NCBI GenBank assembly: GCA_025359725.1 | Contig: JANYEX010000176.1 | Location: 1-40,292, forward strand | Reading direction: 5' to 3' | From: Chitinophagaceae bacterium | GTDB lineage: Bacteria > Bacteroidota > Bacteroidia > Chitinophagales > Chitinophagaceae | DNA: 40,292 nt | Shown here: one piece after another, positions 8,833-15,949 of the stretch | Position numbering within the stretch: the stretch's first letter is position 1 | Layout of the letters: each line of letters begins with the position of its first letter | Translations under genes and position numbers: made by a program | Notes under the pieces: model-generated | What the model was told of the DNA's origin: nothing | The model's database searches: none | What the model saw: the letters and a program-made list of their open reading frames with translations, nothing else

Positions 8833-9153
8833 TTCAAATAGCCAGAAGTAGCCAGTTAATTGGTTTGGATAAATGCTACAATCCATTTGAGCTATATCTG
8901 TAAGATAAATTTTTAATACGATATTCTAACTAATATTTTCCCATTTTGGAAATGCCCCTACCGTTTTGGGGGGGTATTGTCATTATCTATTTACACAACG
9001 GAACACTCGCGCAAATATGCTATAACTTAATGTAGCATTGTGTTCTGGTGTGTTATACTGTCTGTAATAAAAACTTCGGCACTTCCTTTGACTAGTTTAG
9101 TATGAAATTATTTCAAAACGAAAATTTTTATTAAACAAGAAAAAACACCGCTC
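8833..9153 (+). promoter_or_regulatory. kdp upstream control region
   Basis: This 321-bp gap has no gene that I can support. It holds a nested dyad at 9001-9045: GAACAC/GTGTTC outside and ATGCTA/TAGCAT inside. It also holds a -24/-12-like promoter at 9077-9092. The arrangement fits an enhancer site for the adjacent sigma-54 activator followed by the kdp promoter. Confidence 0.5.
9077..9092 (+). promoter_or_regulatory. Candidate sigma-54 (-24/-12) promoter of the kdp operon
   Basis: CGGCACTTCCTTTGAC resembles the consensus TGGCAC-N5-TTGC. The GG at 9078-9079 and the G at 9090 are spaced correctly, but the -12 dinucleotide is GA instead of GC. The predicted start near 9103 leaves about 50 nt before the first mini-ORF. 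An activator with a GAFTGA loop is encoded just upstream. Confidence 0.45.
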
Positions 9154-9237
9154 ATGCTAACACTTATTTTAATTATTGCAGGGCTGATAGGTTTTGCTCT
9201 TTTTTACAAATCAATTGATGTTTTCGACAAAATTTAA
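9154..9237 (+). CDS. 27-residue membrane peptide preceding KdpF
   Basis: This mini-ORF begins MLTLILIIAGLIGFALFYKS and ends SIDVFDKI. It has one hydrophobic helix (residues 2-18) followed by a short polar tail, the same build as KdpF. It starts about 50 nt after the candidate sigma-54 promoter and ends 12 nt before kdpF, so it is the first cistron of the operon. I believe similar peptides occur in other Bacteroidota kdp operons, but I cannot verify this. It may be a second small stabilising subunit or a leader peptide. Confidence 0.6.
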   Translation: MLTLILIIAGLIGFALFYKSIDVFDKI

Positions 9238-9249
9238 AACTACACAATT

Positions 9250-9327
9250 ATGGCAGCATTATTTATCATTTCCATACTGGTGTTTATCTACATCTGTTAT
9301 GTATTAGTAAAACCTGAAAAATTCTAA
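9250..9327 (+). CDS. kdpF: Potassium-transporting ATPase small subunit KdpF
   Basis: This 25-residue peptide has one membrane helix (AALFIISILVFIYICYVLV) and the diagnostic KdpF tail VKPEKF. KdpF stabilises the KdpABC complex in the inner membrane. It ends 3 nt before the kdpA start. Confidence 0.85.
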   Translation: MAALFIISILVFIYICYVLVKPEKF

Positions 9328-9330
9328 ATT

Positions 9331-11082
9331 ATGAACACAGAAATTCTCGGAGTCATCCTTATGTTCTTGGTTACAGTTGGCTTAGCAATCCCTTTAGGTC
9401 GGTACATTGGCAAAGTTTATTTGGGAGATTCAACTTGGGCAGACGGTATTTTTAATCTGTTAGACAAATTATTTTACAAGGTTGGTGGCGTGAGTCCAGC
9501 CAAAGAAATGAATTGGAAACAACATTTGGTAGCACTGTTAACTATCAACTTAGTTTGGTTTTTATTCTCTATGTTGGTATTGATGACGCAAGGTTCATTG
9601 CCATTAAACCCAGATGGTAACCCGTCCATGAGTGCAGATCAGGCATTTAACACCACTATTAGTTTCGTTTCCAACACCAATTTACAGCATTATAGTGGAG
9701 AAAGTAACATGTCGTATCTGGGTCAATTGGTATTGATGCTTTTCCAATTTGTAAGTGCCGCAGCAGGAATGGCAGTTTGTGCTGCTGTATTTTTATTGAT
9801 GAGACCAAACTTTAAATTTCAAAAAGGAACGGATGGCTTGGTTATCAGCGGAAACTTTTACAGCCTTTTCGTTAAATCATTAACAAGAATATTATTGCCT
9901 TTATCTATTGTGGTTGCTGTGATTCTATTATTCAACGGCACACCGATGACATTTAAAGGCAAAGACCAAATTATCTCTGCACAAGGAGATACAATCTCGG
10001 TTAGTAGAGGGCCAGCCGCTGCCATGGTTGCCATAAAACAACTTGGCACGAATGGTGGCGGCTTTTTTGGGGCTAATTCTGCGCACCCATTAGAAAACCC
10101 TAACTACTTTACTAATATCGTTGAAAATGTTTCCATTATTTTGATTCCTGTAGCAATGATTTTTTCTTTAGGATTCATTATTAAAAAGAAACGTTTTGGA
10201 AGGATGGTTTTTGGAATAATGACTCTCGGGTTTCTTATTTTCCTATTACCAACTATTTATCTGGAGATGCACGGCAATCCTGCCATAAGCAAAATGGGCA
10301 TAACCCAAAACTTAGGAAGCATGGAGGGGAAAGAAGTGCGATTTGGCTCTGCTGCCTCAGCCTTTTGGGCAATAACTACCACCGTGACATCCAATGGTTC
10401 AGTAAACGCGATGCACGATAGTCTAACCCCTCTTTCTGGAATGTTTTGTTTATTGGGTATGATGGTAAACGCCTTTTATGGCGGTGTAGGTGTAGGATTC
10501 CTAAACTTCTACATATTTATAATCATTGCTGTATTCATCAGTGGATTGATGGTGGGCAGAACACCAGAGTTTTTAGGTAAAAAGATAGAAGCCAAAGAAA
10601 TGAAGATTGCAGCAATTATTGCCTTGCTTCATCCATTCTTAATATTGGTAGGCAGTTCTATTTCATCTTACTTATTTGCCCATAACCCAACCGAATATGC
10701 AGCTTGGTTGAGTAATCCTGGCAATCATGGTTTTAGCGAAATGTTGTATGAGTTTACCTCTTCCTCTGCAAACAATGGTAGTGGTTTTGAAGGATTGGGT
10801 TATGGCAACGGTTCTTCTGTTGGCGACAATACCCCTTTCTGGAATATTTCCTGTGGTATAGTAATGCTATTGGGTAGGTTCTTACCAATCATTGGTCCAG
10901 TAGCAATTGCAGGTATTTTGGCTAATAAAAAGTATGTACCAGAAAGTGCAGGTACTTTACAAACAGATACAGGCACATTCGGTATCATGATCTTCGCTGT
11001 AATCTTTATCATTGCTGCATTGTCTTTCTTCCCTGCTTTAGCATTGGGACCTATAGCAGAGTACTTTGGAATGAAACCCTAA
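9331..11082 (+). CDS. kdpA: Potassium-transporting ATPase subunit KdpA
   Basis: This is the potassium-channel-like subunit of the high-affinity Kdp pump, an inner-membrane protein of 583 residues with about ten membrane helices. The four selectivity-filter-like segments are visible: SFVSNTNLQHYSGE, GTNGGGFFGANSAHPLENP, TVTSNGSVNAMHDSLTP and EFTSSSANNGSGFEGL. All key glycines and asparagines appear intact. It directly follows kdpF. It should be followed at once by kdpB, but here a 713-bp stretch carrying a minus-strand toxin-antitoxin module intervenes. Confidence 0.97.
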   Translation: MNTEILGVILMFLVTVGLAIPLGRYIGKVYLGDSTWADGIFNLLDKLFYKVGGVSPAKEMNWKQHLVALLTINLVWFLFSMLVLMTQGSLPLNPDGNPSMSADQAFNTTISFVSNTNLQHYSGESNMSYLGQLVLMLFQFVSAAAGMAVCAAVFLLMRPNFKFQKGTDGLVISGNFYSLFVKSLTRILLPLSIVVAVILLFNGTPMTFKGKDQIISAQGDTISVSRGPAAAMVAIKQLGTNGGGFFGANSAHPLENPNYFTNIVENVSIILIPVAMIFSLGFIIKKKRFGRMVFGIMTLGFLIFLLPTIYLEMHGNPAISKMGITQNLGSMEGKEVRFGSAASAFWAITTTVTSNGSVNAMHDSLTPLSGMFCLLGMMVNAFYGGVGVGFLNFYIFIIIAVFISGLMVGRTPEFLGKKIEAKEMKIAAIIALLHPFLILVGSSISSYLFAHNPTEYAAWLSNPGNHGFSEMLYEFTSSSANNGSGFEGLGYGNGSSVGDNTPFWNISCGIVMLLGRFLPIIGPVAIAGILANKKYVPESAGTLQTDTGTFGIMIFAVIFIIAALSFFPALALGPIAEYFGMKP

Positions 11083-11121
11083 ATCCCTAAAGGGACTTGT
11101 GGAGAAATATGATTCAAATCA

Positions 11122-11467
11122 TTAGTGATTTATTGCTCCTTTAATAAAACGGAGAACATCCAACAAGTTCTGTTCAAATGACGGTAAGACATTAGTTTCA
11201 AGTCCAACATGTTTATGACGGGGAAATGTTTCAGAAACTTCAGGAAAGTGTGGGGAATTATCCCAACGGATAATTTAACTAGCATCAGGATTTAACCAAT
11301 GATAGGAACAATCACATAAAACATCTTTAATAATGATTTCACGTGGGAAGATAACAGATTCATCACGCAATACCAATTTGATTTTAGTTTTAGTCAAGTC
11401 TATTTTCTTGTAGCGAATCTTCAAAAGATTTGATGGTATCATTAAAACGCGAGACAGTGGATAGCAT
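11122..11467 (-). pseudogene. Broken TumE-like (DUF6516) toxin gene
   Basis: Translating the minus strand from the ATG at 11467, which overlaps the antitoxin stop as TAATG, gives MLSTVSRFNDTIKSFEDSLQ and then a frame change near 11400. The next frame continues KIDLTKTKIKLVL and reaches CSYHWLNPDAS. An in-frame TAA at 11275-11277 interrupts it, after which IIRWDNSPHFPEV, TFPRHKHVG and LDVLRFIKGAINH complete the protein. The order 'YHW ... RWDN-PH ... TFP-HKH ... VL-FI' is what I know of the TumE-type toxins (DUF6516). Two lesions, a frameshift and a nonsense codon, imply that the toxin is dead. It lies antisense inside the kdpA-kdpB gap. Confidence 0.65.
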
Positions 11468-11763
11468 TAGCTTAGTTTGGAAAGTCGATTCATTAAAATG
11501 TCTAAATGTTTTAATTCTGCGTTCCAGTCTGCACTATCTTCTTCCTTTTCAAAAAGAGGCTGAGGTAGGGAGTGAAAATTCTTACAGAATTCAGCATAGT
11601 CAATTCCATATTTATTTGAAAAGAAGGACATCCGCTGTGTACAATTGGCTACTTCTTTCAGTAAAGTTTCTTTAGCTTTCTCTATTGCAAAATCTTCAAC
11701 TGAATTAAAGCCCAATTGGAAAATGGTTTCATGAAGCACTAAAGATTGTTCGTTTACTAGCAT
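11467..11763 (-). CDS. Putative antitoxin paired with a TumE-like toxin
   Basis: This is an intact 98-residue, largely helical protein. The N-terminal half includes FNSVEDFAIEKAKETLLKEV. The middle NKYGIDYAEFCKNF is followed by an acidic stretch and then a SADWNAELKHLDILMNRLS helix. The pattern 'KYG-x-x-x-EF ... E-E-D-x-x-DW' resembles small proteins encoded immediately upstream of DUF6516 toxins. Its stop overlaps the toxin ATG, the usual TA operon arrangement. It is divergent from kdpB, with only 32 bp between start codons, so their promoters must overlap if kdpB has one. Family assignment is from memory. Confidence 0.6.
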   Translation of the reverse strand: MLVNEQSLVLHETIFQLGFNSVEDFAIEKAKETLLKEVANCTQRMSFFSNKYGIDYAEFCKNFHSLPQPLFEKEEDSADWNAELKHLDILMNRLSKLS

Positions 11764-11795
11764 AATTATTTATTTTTAAATTTAAAATTACACAA

Positions 11796-13823
11796 ATGTC
11801 AACAAAGTCAAACAAACTCTTCGAGCCAGCCTTGGTAAAAGAAGCTCTAAAGCATTCTTTTATTAAACTGAACCCGAAAATTATGTTTCGTAATCCCGTA
11901 ATGTTTACGGTAGAAATAGGCACGGCCGTAATGCTCGGCGTATGTATCTGGATTGTTTGTGGGGATAAAACGCAGGGAAGTCTTGCTTACAACCTGATAG
12001 TTTTCGGGGTATTATTTTTAACCTTGTTGTTTGCAAACTTCGCAGAAGCAATTGCCGAAGCAAGGGGTAAAGCACAAGCGGATAGTCTTAGAAAAACAAG
12101 GGAAGAAACACCCGCCAAATGGATTGAAGCAGGAAAGGACGTAAAAATAGTTCCGTCATCTCAACTTAAGAAAGGTGATATTTTCCTTTGCGAAACTGGA
12201 GATACCATTCCGATGGATGGGGAGATAATTGAAGGTATCGCTACCATCGATGAAAGCGCTATTACTGGTGAATCTGCTCCAGTAATCAGGGAGTCTGGTG
12301 GCGATAAAAGCTCTGTAACTGGTGGCACGAAAGTATTATCCGACAGAATTAAGGTAAAAGTTACCACTGAGCCCGGTGAAAGCTTTTTGGATAAAATGAT
12401 TGCCCTTGTAGAAGGCGCTAGTCGCCAAAAAACACCAAATGAAATAGCATTGACTATCTTATTGGCTGGTTTTACATTGGTATTCATTATTGTGTGTGTT
12501 ACCTTGAAACCTTTTGCTGATTATGCAAATACGCCAATCACAATTGCTGCGTTTATCTCTTTGTTCGTTTGTTTAATTCCTACTACTATCGGTGGCTTGT
12601 TAAGTGCTATTGGTATTGCGGGTATGGACAGGGCATTGCGGGCAAACGTTATCACCAAGAGTGGTAAGGCTGTAGAAACCGCTGGCGACTTAGATACTTT
12701 ATTACTCGATAAAACAGGAACTATTACCATTGGTAATAGAAAGGCAACCAACTTCTGGCCAGCAAGTGGTGTTGATCCAAAGGCTTTTATTGATGCTTGT
12801 GTGTTGTCTTCCCTAGCAGATGAAACACCAGAGGGTAAGTCAATTATAGAATTGGCAAACCTTAGCAAGGATACTTTTAATATTGAGGGCGCAAGGTTTA
12901 TTGAGTTCACTGCCGAGACAAGGTGCAGCGGTATTGATTTGGCAACGGGCTTGCGCATTCGAAAAGGTGCTTCTGATTCAATAAGAATGATTGCTGAAAA
13001 AGCAGGCAACTCTTATCCACCAGAAACTAATGAGCAAGTAAAAAAGATTTCTTCCAATGGTGGAACGCCACTAGTGGTTTCCCAAAACGAACAGATATTA
13101 GGAGTAATTGAATTGCAGGATATTATTAAACCTGGTATCCAAGAAAGGTTTGAACGCCTACGGAAAATGGGCGTAAAGACTGTAATGGTAACAGGTGATA
13201 ATCCTTTGACCGCTAAGTTTATTGCAGAAAAAGCAGGTGTCGATGACTTTATTGCCGAAGCGAAACCTGAGGATAAAATGAACTACATCAAGCAAGAGCA
13301 ACAAGGTGGTAAACTGGTGGCTATGATGGGTGATGGTACTAATGATGCTCCTGCTTTGGCGCAAGCGGATGTAGGAGTTGCTATGAATAGTGGTACAGCA
13401 GCAGCAAAAGAAGCAGGTAATATGGTTGATTTGGACAATGACCCTACCAAGCTCATTGAAATAGTAGAAATAGGAAAGCAATTGTTGATGACAAGGGGTA
13501 CTTTGACTACGTTCTCAATTGCTAATGATGTGGCTAAGTATTTCGCCATCGTTCCAGCGTTGTTTATTGCATCTATTCCAAGTTTGCAAAGTTTAAATGT
13601 GATGAAGCTACATAGCCCGGAGAGTGCTATACTTTCCGCAGTAATTTTTAATGCTATCATTATTCCTGCGTTGATTCCTTTGGCACTAAAGGGTGTTGCT
13701 TATAAACCAATTGGTGCAAGTGCCTTGTTGAGAAGAAACTTATTAATCTACGGTTTGGGCGGTGTAATCGTTCCTTTTATTGGGATTAAGTTATTGGATA
13801 TGGTAGTTAGTATTTGGTTTTAA
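11796..13823 (+). CDS. kdpB: Potassium-transporting ATPase catalytic subunit KdpB
   Basis: This P-type ATPase subunit hydrolyses ATP to drive potassium uptake through KdpA. The protein has 675 residues, the normal length, with seven expected membrane helices. The phosphorylation motif DKTGTIT starts at D305. The actuator loop TGES lies at 157-160, and its serine is the residue phosphorylated in inhibited E. coli KdpB (Ser162). IPTTIGGLL lies in the membrane domain, and [12 protein letters not shown] is the hinge motif. All key residues are intact. It is separated from kdpA by 713 bp and from kdpC by 252 bp, both filled by minus-strand genes. Confidence 0.97.
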   Translation: MSTKSNKLFEPALVKEALKHSFIKLNPKIMFRNPVMFTVEIGTAVMLGVCIWIVCGDKTQGSLAYNLIVFGVLFLTLLFANFAEAIAEARGKAQADSLRKTREETPAKWIEAGKDVKIVPSSQLKKGDIFLCETGDTIPMDGEIIEGIATIDESAITGESAPVIRESGGDKSSVTGGTKVLSDRIKVKVTTEPGESFLDKMIALVEGASRQKTPNEIALTILLAGFTLVFIIVCVTLKPFADYANTPITIAAFISLFVCLIPTTIGGLLSAIGIAGMDRALRANVITKSGKAVETAGDLDTLLLDKTGTITIGNRKATNFWPASGVDPKAFIDACVLSSLADETPEGKSIIELANLSKDTFNIEGARFIEFTAETRCSGIDLATGLRIRKGASDSIRMIAEKAGNSYPPETNEQVKKISSNGGTPLVVSQNEQILGVIELQDIIKPGIQERFERLRKMGVKTVMVTGDNPLTAKFIAEKAGVDDFIAEAKPEDKMNYIKQEQQGGKLVAMMGDGTNDAPALAQADVGVAMNSGTAAAKEAGNMVDLDNDPTKLIEIVEIGKQLLMTRGTLTTFSIANDVAKYFAIVPALFIASIPSLQSLNVMKLHSPESAILSAVIFNAIIIPALIPLALKGVAYKPIGASALLRRNLLIYGLGGVIVPFIGIKLLDMVVSIWF

Positions 13824-13826
13824 ATT

Positions 13827-13865
13827 AATAATCTTTATAGGGTTTTAAACCCTATAAAGATTATT
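13827..13865. repeat. 39-nt near-perfect palindrome after kdpB
   Basis: The arms AATAATCTTTATAGGGTTT and its exact complement (19 bp each) are separated by one T. It starts 3 nt after the kdpB stop and overlaps the last codons of the minus-strand antitoxin-like gene. It can fold on either strand and could be a bidirectional terminator or an mRNA processing site. Neither side has a long T run. Confidence 0.85.
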
Positions 13866-14042
13866 TCCAACAAGTTTATATATGTATTCTTCAAATTCTT
13901 TCATCGTAAAAGTGATTCCTTTTCCCTGTTTAAATTCTTGTTGGGCGTCTTTTATTCTTGAATAGACTTCTTCTGATTCATAGTATTTATTGGAAGAATT
14001 TGTTCTACTCTCTTCATCCTCATTATCTATATTGTTACTCAT
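13845..14042 (-). CDS. Small antitoxin-like protein, orphan
   Basis: This 65-residue acidic protein has a disordered N-terminus (MSNNIDNEDEESRTNSSNKY) and a C-terminal segment with YSRIKDAQQEFKQGKGITFT and MKEFEEYI. The 'I-x-x-A-x-x-x-x-x-x-GK-x-x-T-x-x-E-x-E-x-Y' pattern is common in Bacteroidota antitoxins paired with RelE/ParE toxins. No toxin gene lies on either side, so it would be an orphan. I chose the ATG at 14042; a longer frame to 14171 would overlap kdpC with non-family sequence. It lies antisense between kdpB and kdpC. Confidence 0.5.
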   Translation of the reverse strand: MSNNIDNEDEESRTNSSNKYYESEEVYSRIKDAQQEFKQGKGITFTMKEFEEYIYKLVGNNLYRV

Positions 14043-14075
14043 AAATTTATTTTCGTCAAATCTAAAACAAATAAA

Positions 14076-14648
14076 ATGAAACAACACATTCTTCCCGCAT
14101 TGAGGCTTACTGGTGTCAGTATAGTGGTGTTTTGCGGATTGTATACATTGGTTATTCTTGGTTTTGCACAAGTGGCGCCTAACAAAGGCGAGGGTGAAAC
14201 AATCTCTGTAAATGGAAAAGTAAGGGGCTACGCCTTAGAAGGGCAAAACTTTACGCAGGATAAATATTTTAATGGTCGCCCTTCTGCTGCTGGTAATGGT
14301 TACAATGCCTCTGCCTCTTCGGGTAGCAATTTGGGGCCATCGAACCCTGCTTATCTAAAACAAGTTCACGATAGGATTGATACCTTTTTGATACATAATC
14401 CTACCATTACTAAACTAGATGTTCCTGCCGATTTGGTTACTTCTTCTGGTAGTGGTTTAGATCCTAATATTAGCGTTATGGGGGCTTTGGTTCAGGTAAA
14501 TAGGGTAGCCAAAGAGCGCAAACTTGCTCCTGACCTAGTACTTGCTTTGGTAAATTCTCATAAAGAAATGCCCTTATTTGGCTTATTCGGTACAGAAAAA
14601 GTAAATGTTTTGAAACTGAACATTGCTTTGGATGAGATGAAGAAATAG
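14076..14648 (+). CDS. kdpC: Potassium-transporting ATPase subunit KdpC
   Basis: KdpC is the periplasmic/membrane-anchored subunit of the Kdp complex. The protein has 190 residues, with one N-terminal membrane helix (residues 8-31) and the family segments NGRPSAAGNGYNASASSGSN, LGPSNP and the C-terminal LVNSHKEMPLFGLFG. The motif SGSGLDPNIS is the KdpC hallmark. It is intact. It lies 252 bp after kdpB, in contrast to the near-contact usual for kdpB and kdpC. Confidence 0.96.
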   Translation: MKQHILPALRLTGVSIVVFCGLYTLVILGFAQVAPNKGEGETISVNGKVRGYALEGQNFTQDKYFNGRPSAAGNGYNASASSGSNLGPSNPAYLKQVHDRIDTFLIHNPTITKLDVPADLVTSSGSGLDPNISVMGALVQVNRVAKERKLAPDLVLALVNSHKEMPLFGLFGTEKVNVLKLNIALDEMKK

Positions 14649-14664
14649 GCATAAGTTTTAAGTA

Positions 14665-14747
14665 GTAAGTCATAAGTCGTAAGTCATAAAGGGGTGCCCC
14701 AACTGATAAAGGGTATGCCCCAACTCATAAAGGTGACCACCGAATTG
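14665..14747. repeat. Short direct repeats between kdpC and kdpD
   Basis: GTAAGTCATAA occurs twice (14665-14675, 14679-14689). It is followed by three imperfect units of 20-21 bp: ATAAAGGGGTGCCCCAACTG at 14686, ATAAAGGGTATGCCCCAACT at 14706 and ATAAAGGTGACCACCGAATT at 14727. The first two units contain small GC-rich palindromes (GGGG-TG-CCCC). Confidence 0.7.
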
Positions 14748-14821
14748 AGTAATATCGTCTGTAAATGAATATTTTTAATCCATTTATTTTATTTAACCCA
14801 GCTTAATAATAACTTTACGAT

Positions 14822-15949
14822 ATGCCAGAAGAAGTAAGAAATAATGCCGAACACTTTTTAGACCTTATACGCAAAAGCAGGCGTGGGAAGTTTAAAATTT
14901 ATATAGGAATGAGTGCTGGCGTGGGTAAAACCTACCGGATGCTTCAAGAAGCGCATACACTGTTGCGTAATGGTGTTGACATAAAGATTGGTTATATAGA
15001 AACACATAACCGAAAAGAAACGCACGATTTACTAGATGGTCTGCCTCTTGTTCCCCGAAGGAAATTATTTTATAAAGGCAAAGAACTGGAAGAATTTGAT
15101 ATGCAGGCTGTACTAAACCTGCATCCAGAAGTGGTTATTATTGATGAATTGGCGCATTCAAACATTGAGGGTAGCAAGAATGATAAGCGTTGGAAAGATG
15201 TGATGGATATTTTAGATGCAGGCATTAATGTAATCAGTGCCGTAAACATCCAGCACATAGAAAGCCTTAACAATGAAGTAAAAAATATTACGGGTATTAG
15301 TGTTTCTGAAAGGATTCCCGATAGTGTTTTGCAACAGGCAGATGAGGTGGTAAATATTGACCTTACTGCCGATGAATTGATTGTAAGACTAAAGGAAGGA
15401 AAGATTTATACGCCTGATAAGATTCAGATTTCATTAAATAATTTCTTTAAAAGCGAAAAAATCTTACAACTCAGAGAACTTGCCCTGAAGGAAGTAGCTA
15501 GTCAGGTTGAGCGTAAAATTGAAATAGAAATACCTAGAAATGCCCAACTAAAGCCAGAACGCTTTTTGGCGTGTATTAGTAGTAACCACGAAATTGCGAG
15601 GAAAGTAATACGGAAAACTGCTAAGATGGCTTCCTATTACAACCGCAAATGGTTCTTATTATACGTACAAACTCCAAAGGAAGATGGGGACAATATTGGG
15701 TTGGCTGCGCAAAGAAAGCTCATCAATAATTTTAAGATGGCTACAGAATTGGGCGCAGAAGTAATTAGGGTTAAAAATAAAAGTATTGCAAAAGGAATTT
15801 TGGAAGCAGCAGAACAAAAACAAATTACAACCATCTGTATTGGCAAACCTCACCTAAATTTGATGAATGTAATCTTGGGTTCAGCAGTGTTTAATAAAGT
15901 ACTAAAAGCACTTTCTGCCTCAGAAATTGATATTATAATTCTTTCGTAA
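14822..15949 (+). CDS. kdpD: KdpD-type sensor protein lacking the kinase part
   Basis: This 375-residue cytosolic protein holds only the N-terminal half of classical KdpD. The KdpD domain (about residues 20-220) has a Walker A-like GMSAGVGKT (29-37) and a Walker B-like VVIIDELAHSN. A universal stress protein-like domain follows (about 245-375), starting RFLACISSNHEIA. The four-helix membrane sensor, GAF and histidine kinase parts of E. coli KdpD are missing. The next gene, a separate membrane kinase, overlaps it by one base (TAATG), so translation is coupled. I infer that the two together replace a single KdpD. Confidence 0.9.
   Translation: MPEEVRNNAEHFLDLIRKSRRGKFKIYIGMSAGVGKTYRMLQEAHTLLRNGVDIKIGYIETHNRKETHDLLDGLPLVPRRKLFYKGKELEEFDMQAVLNLHPEVVIIDELAHSNIEGSKNDKRWKDVMDILDAGINVISAVNIQHIESLNNEVKNITGISVSERIPDSVLQQADEVVNIDLTADELIVRLKEGKIYTPDKIQISLNNFFKSEKILQLRELALKEVASQVERKIEIEIPRNAQLKPERFLACISSNHEIARKVIRKTAKMASYYNRKWFLLYVQTPKEDGDNIGLAAQRKLINNFKMATELGAEVIRVKNKSIAKGILEAAEQKQITTICIGKPHLNLMNVILGSAVFNKVLKALSASEIDIIILS

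Noticed and set aside
11430-11675. Plus-strand frame of 81 residues in the kdpA-kdpB gap
   Set aside because: It is antisense to the antitoxin frame, which has a coherent helical pattern and the usual stop-start overlap with the toxin remnant.
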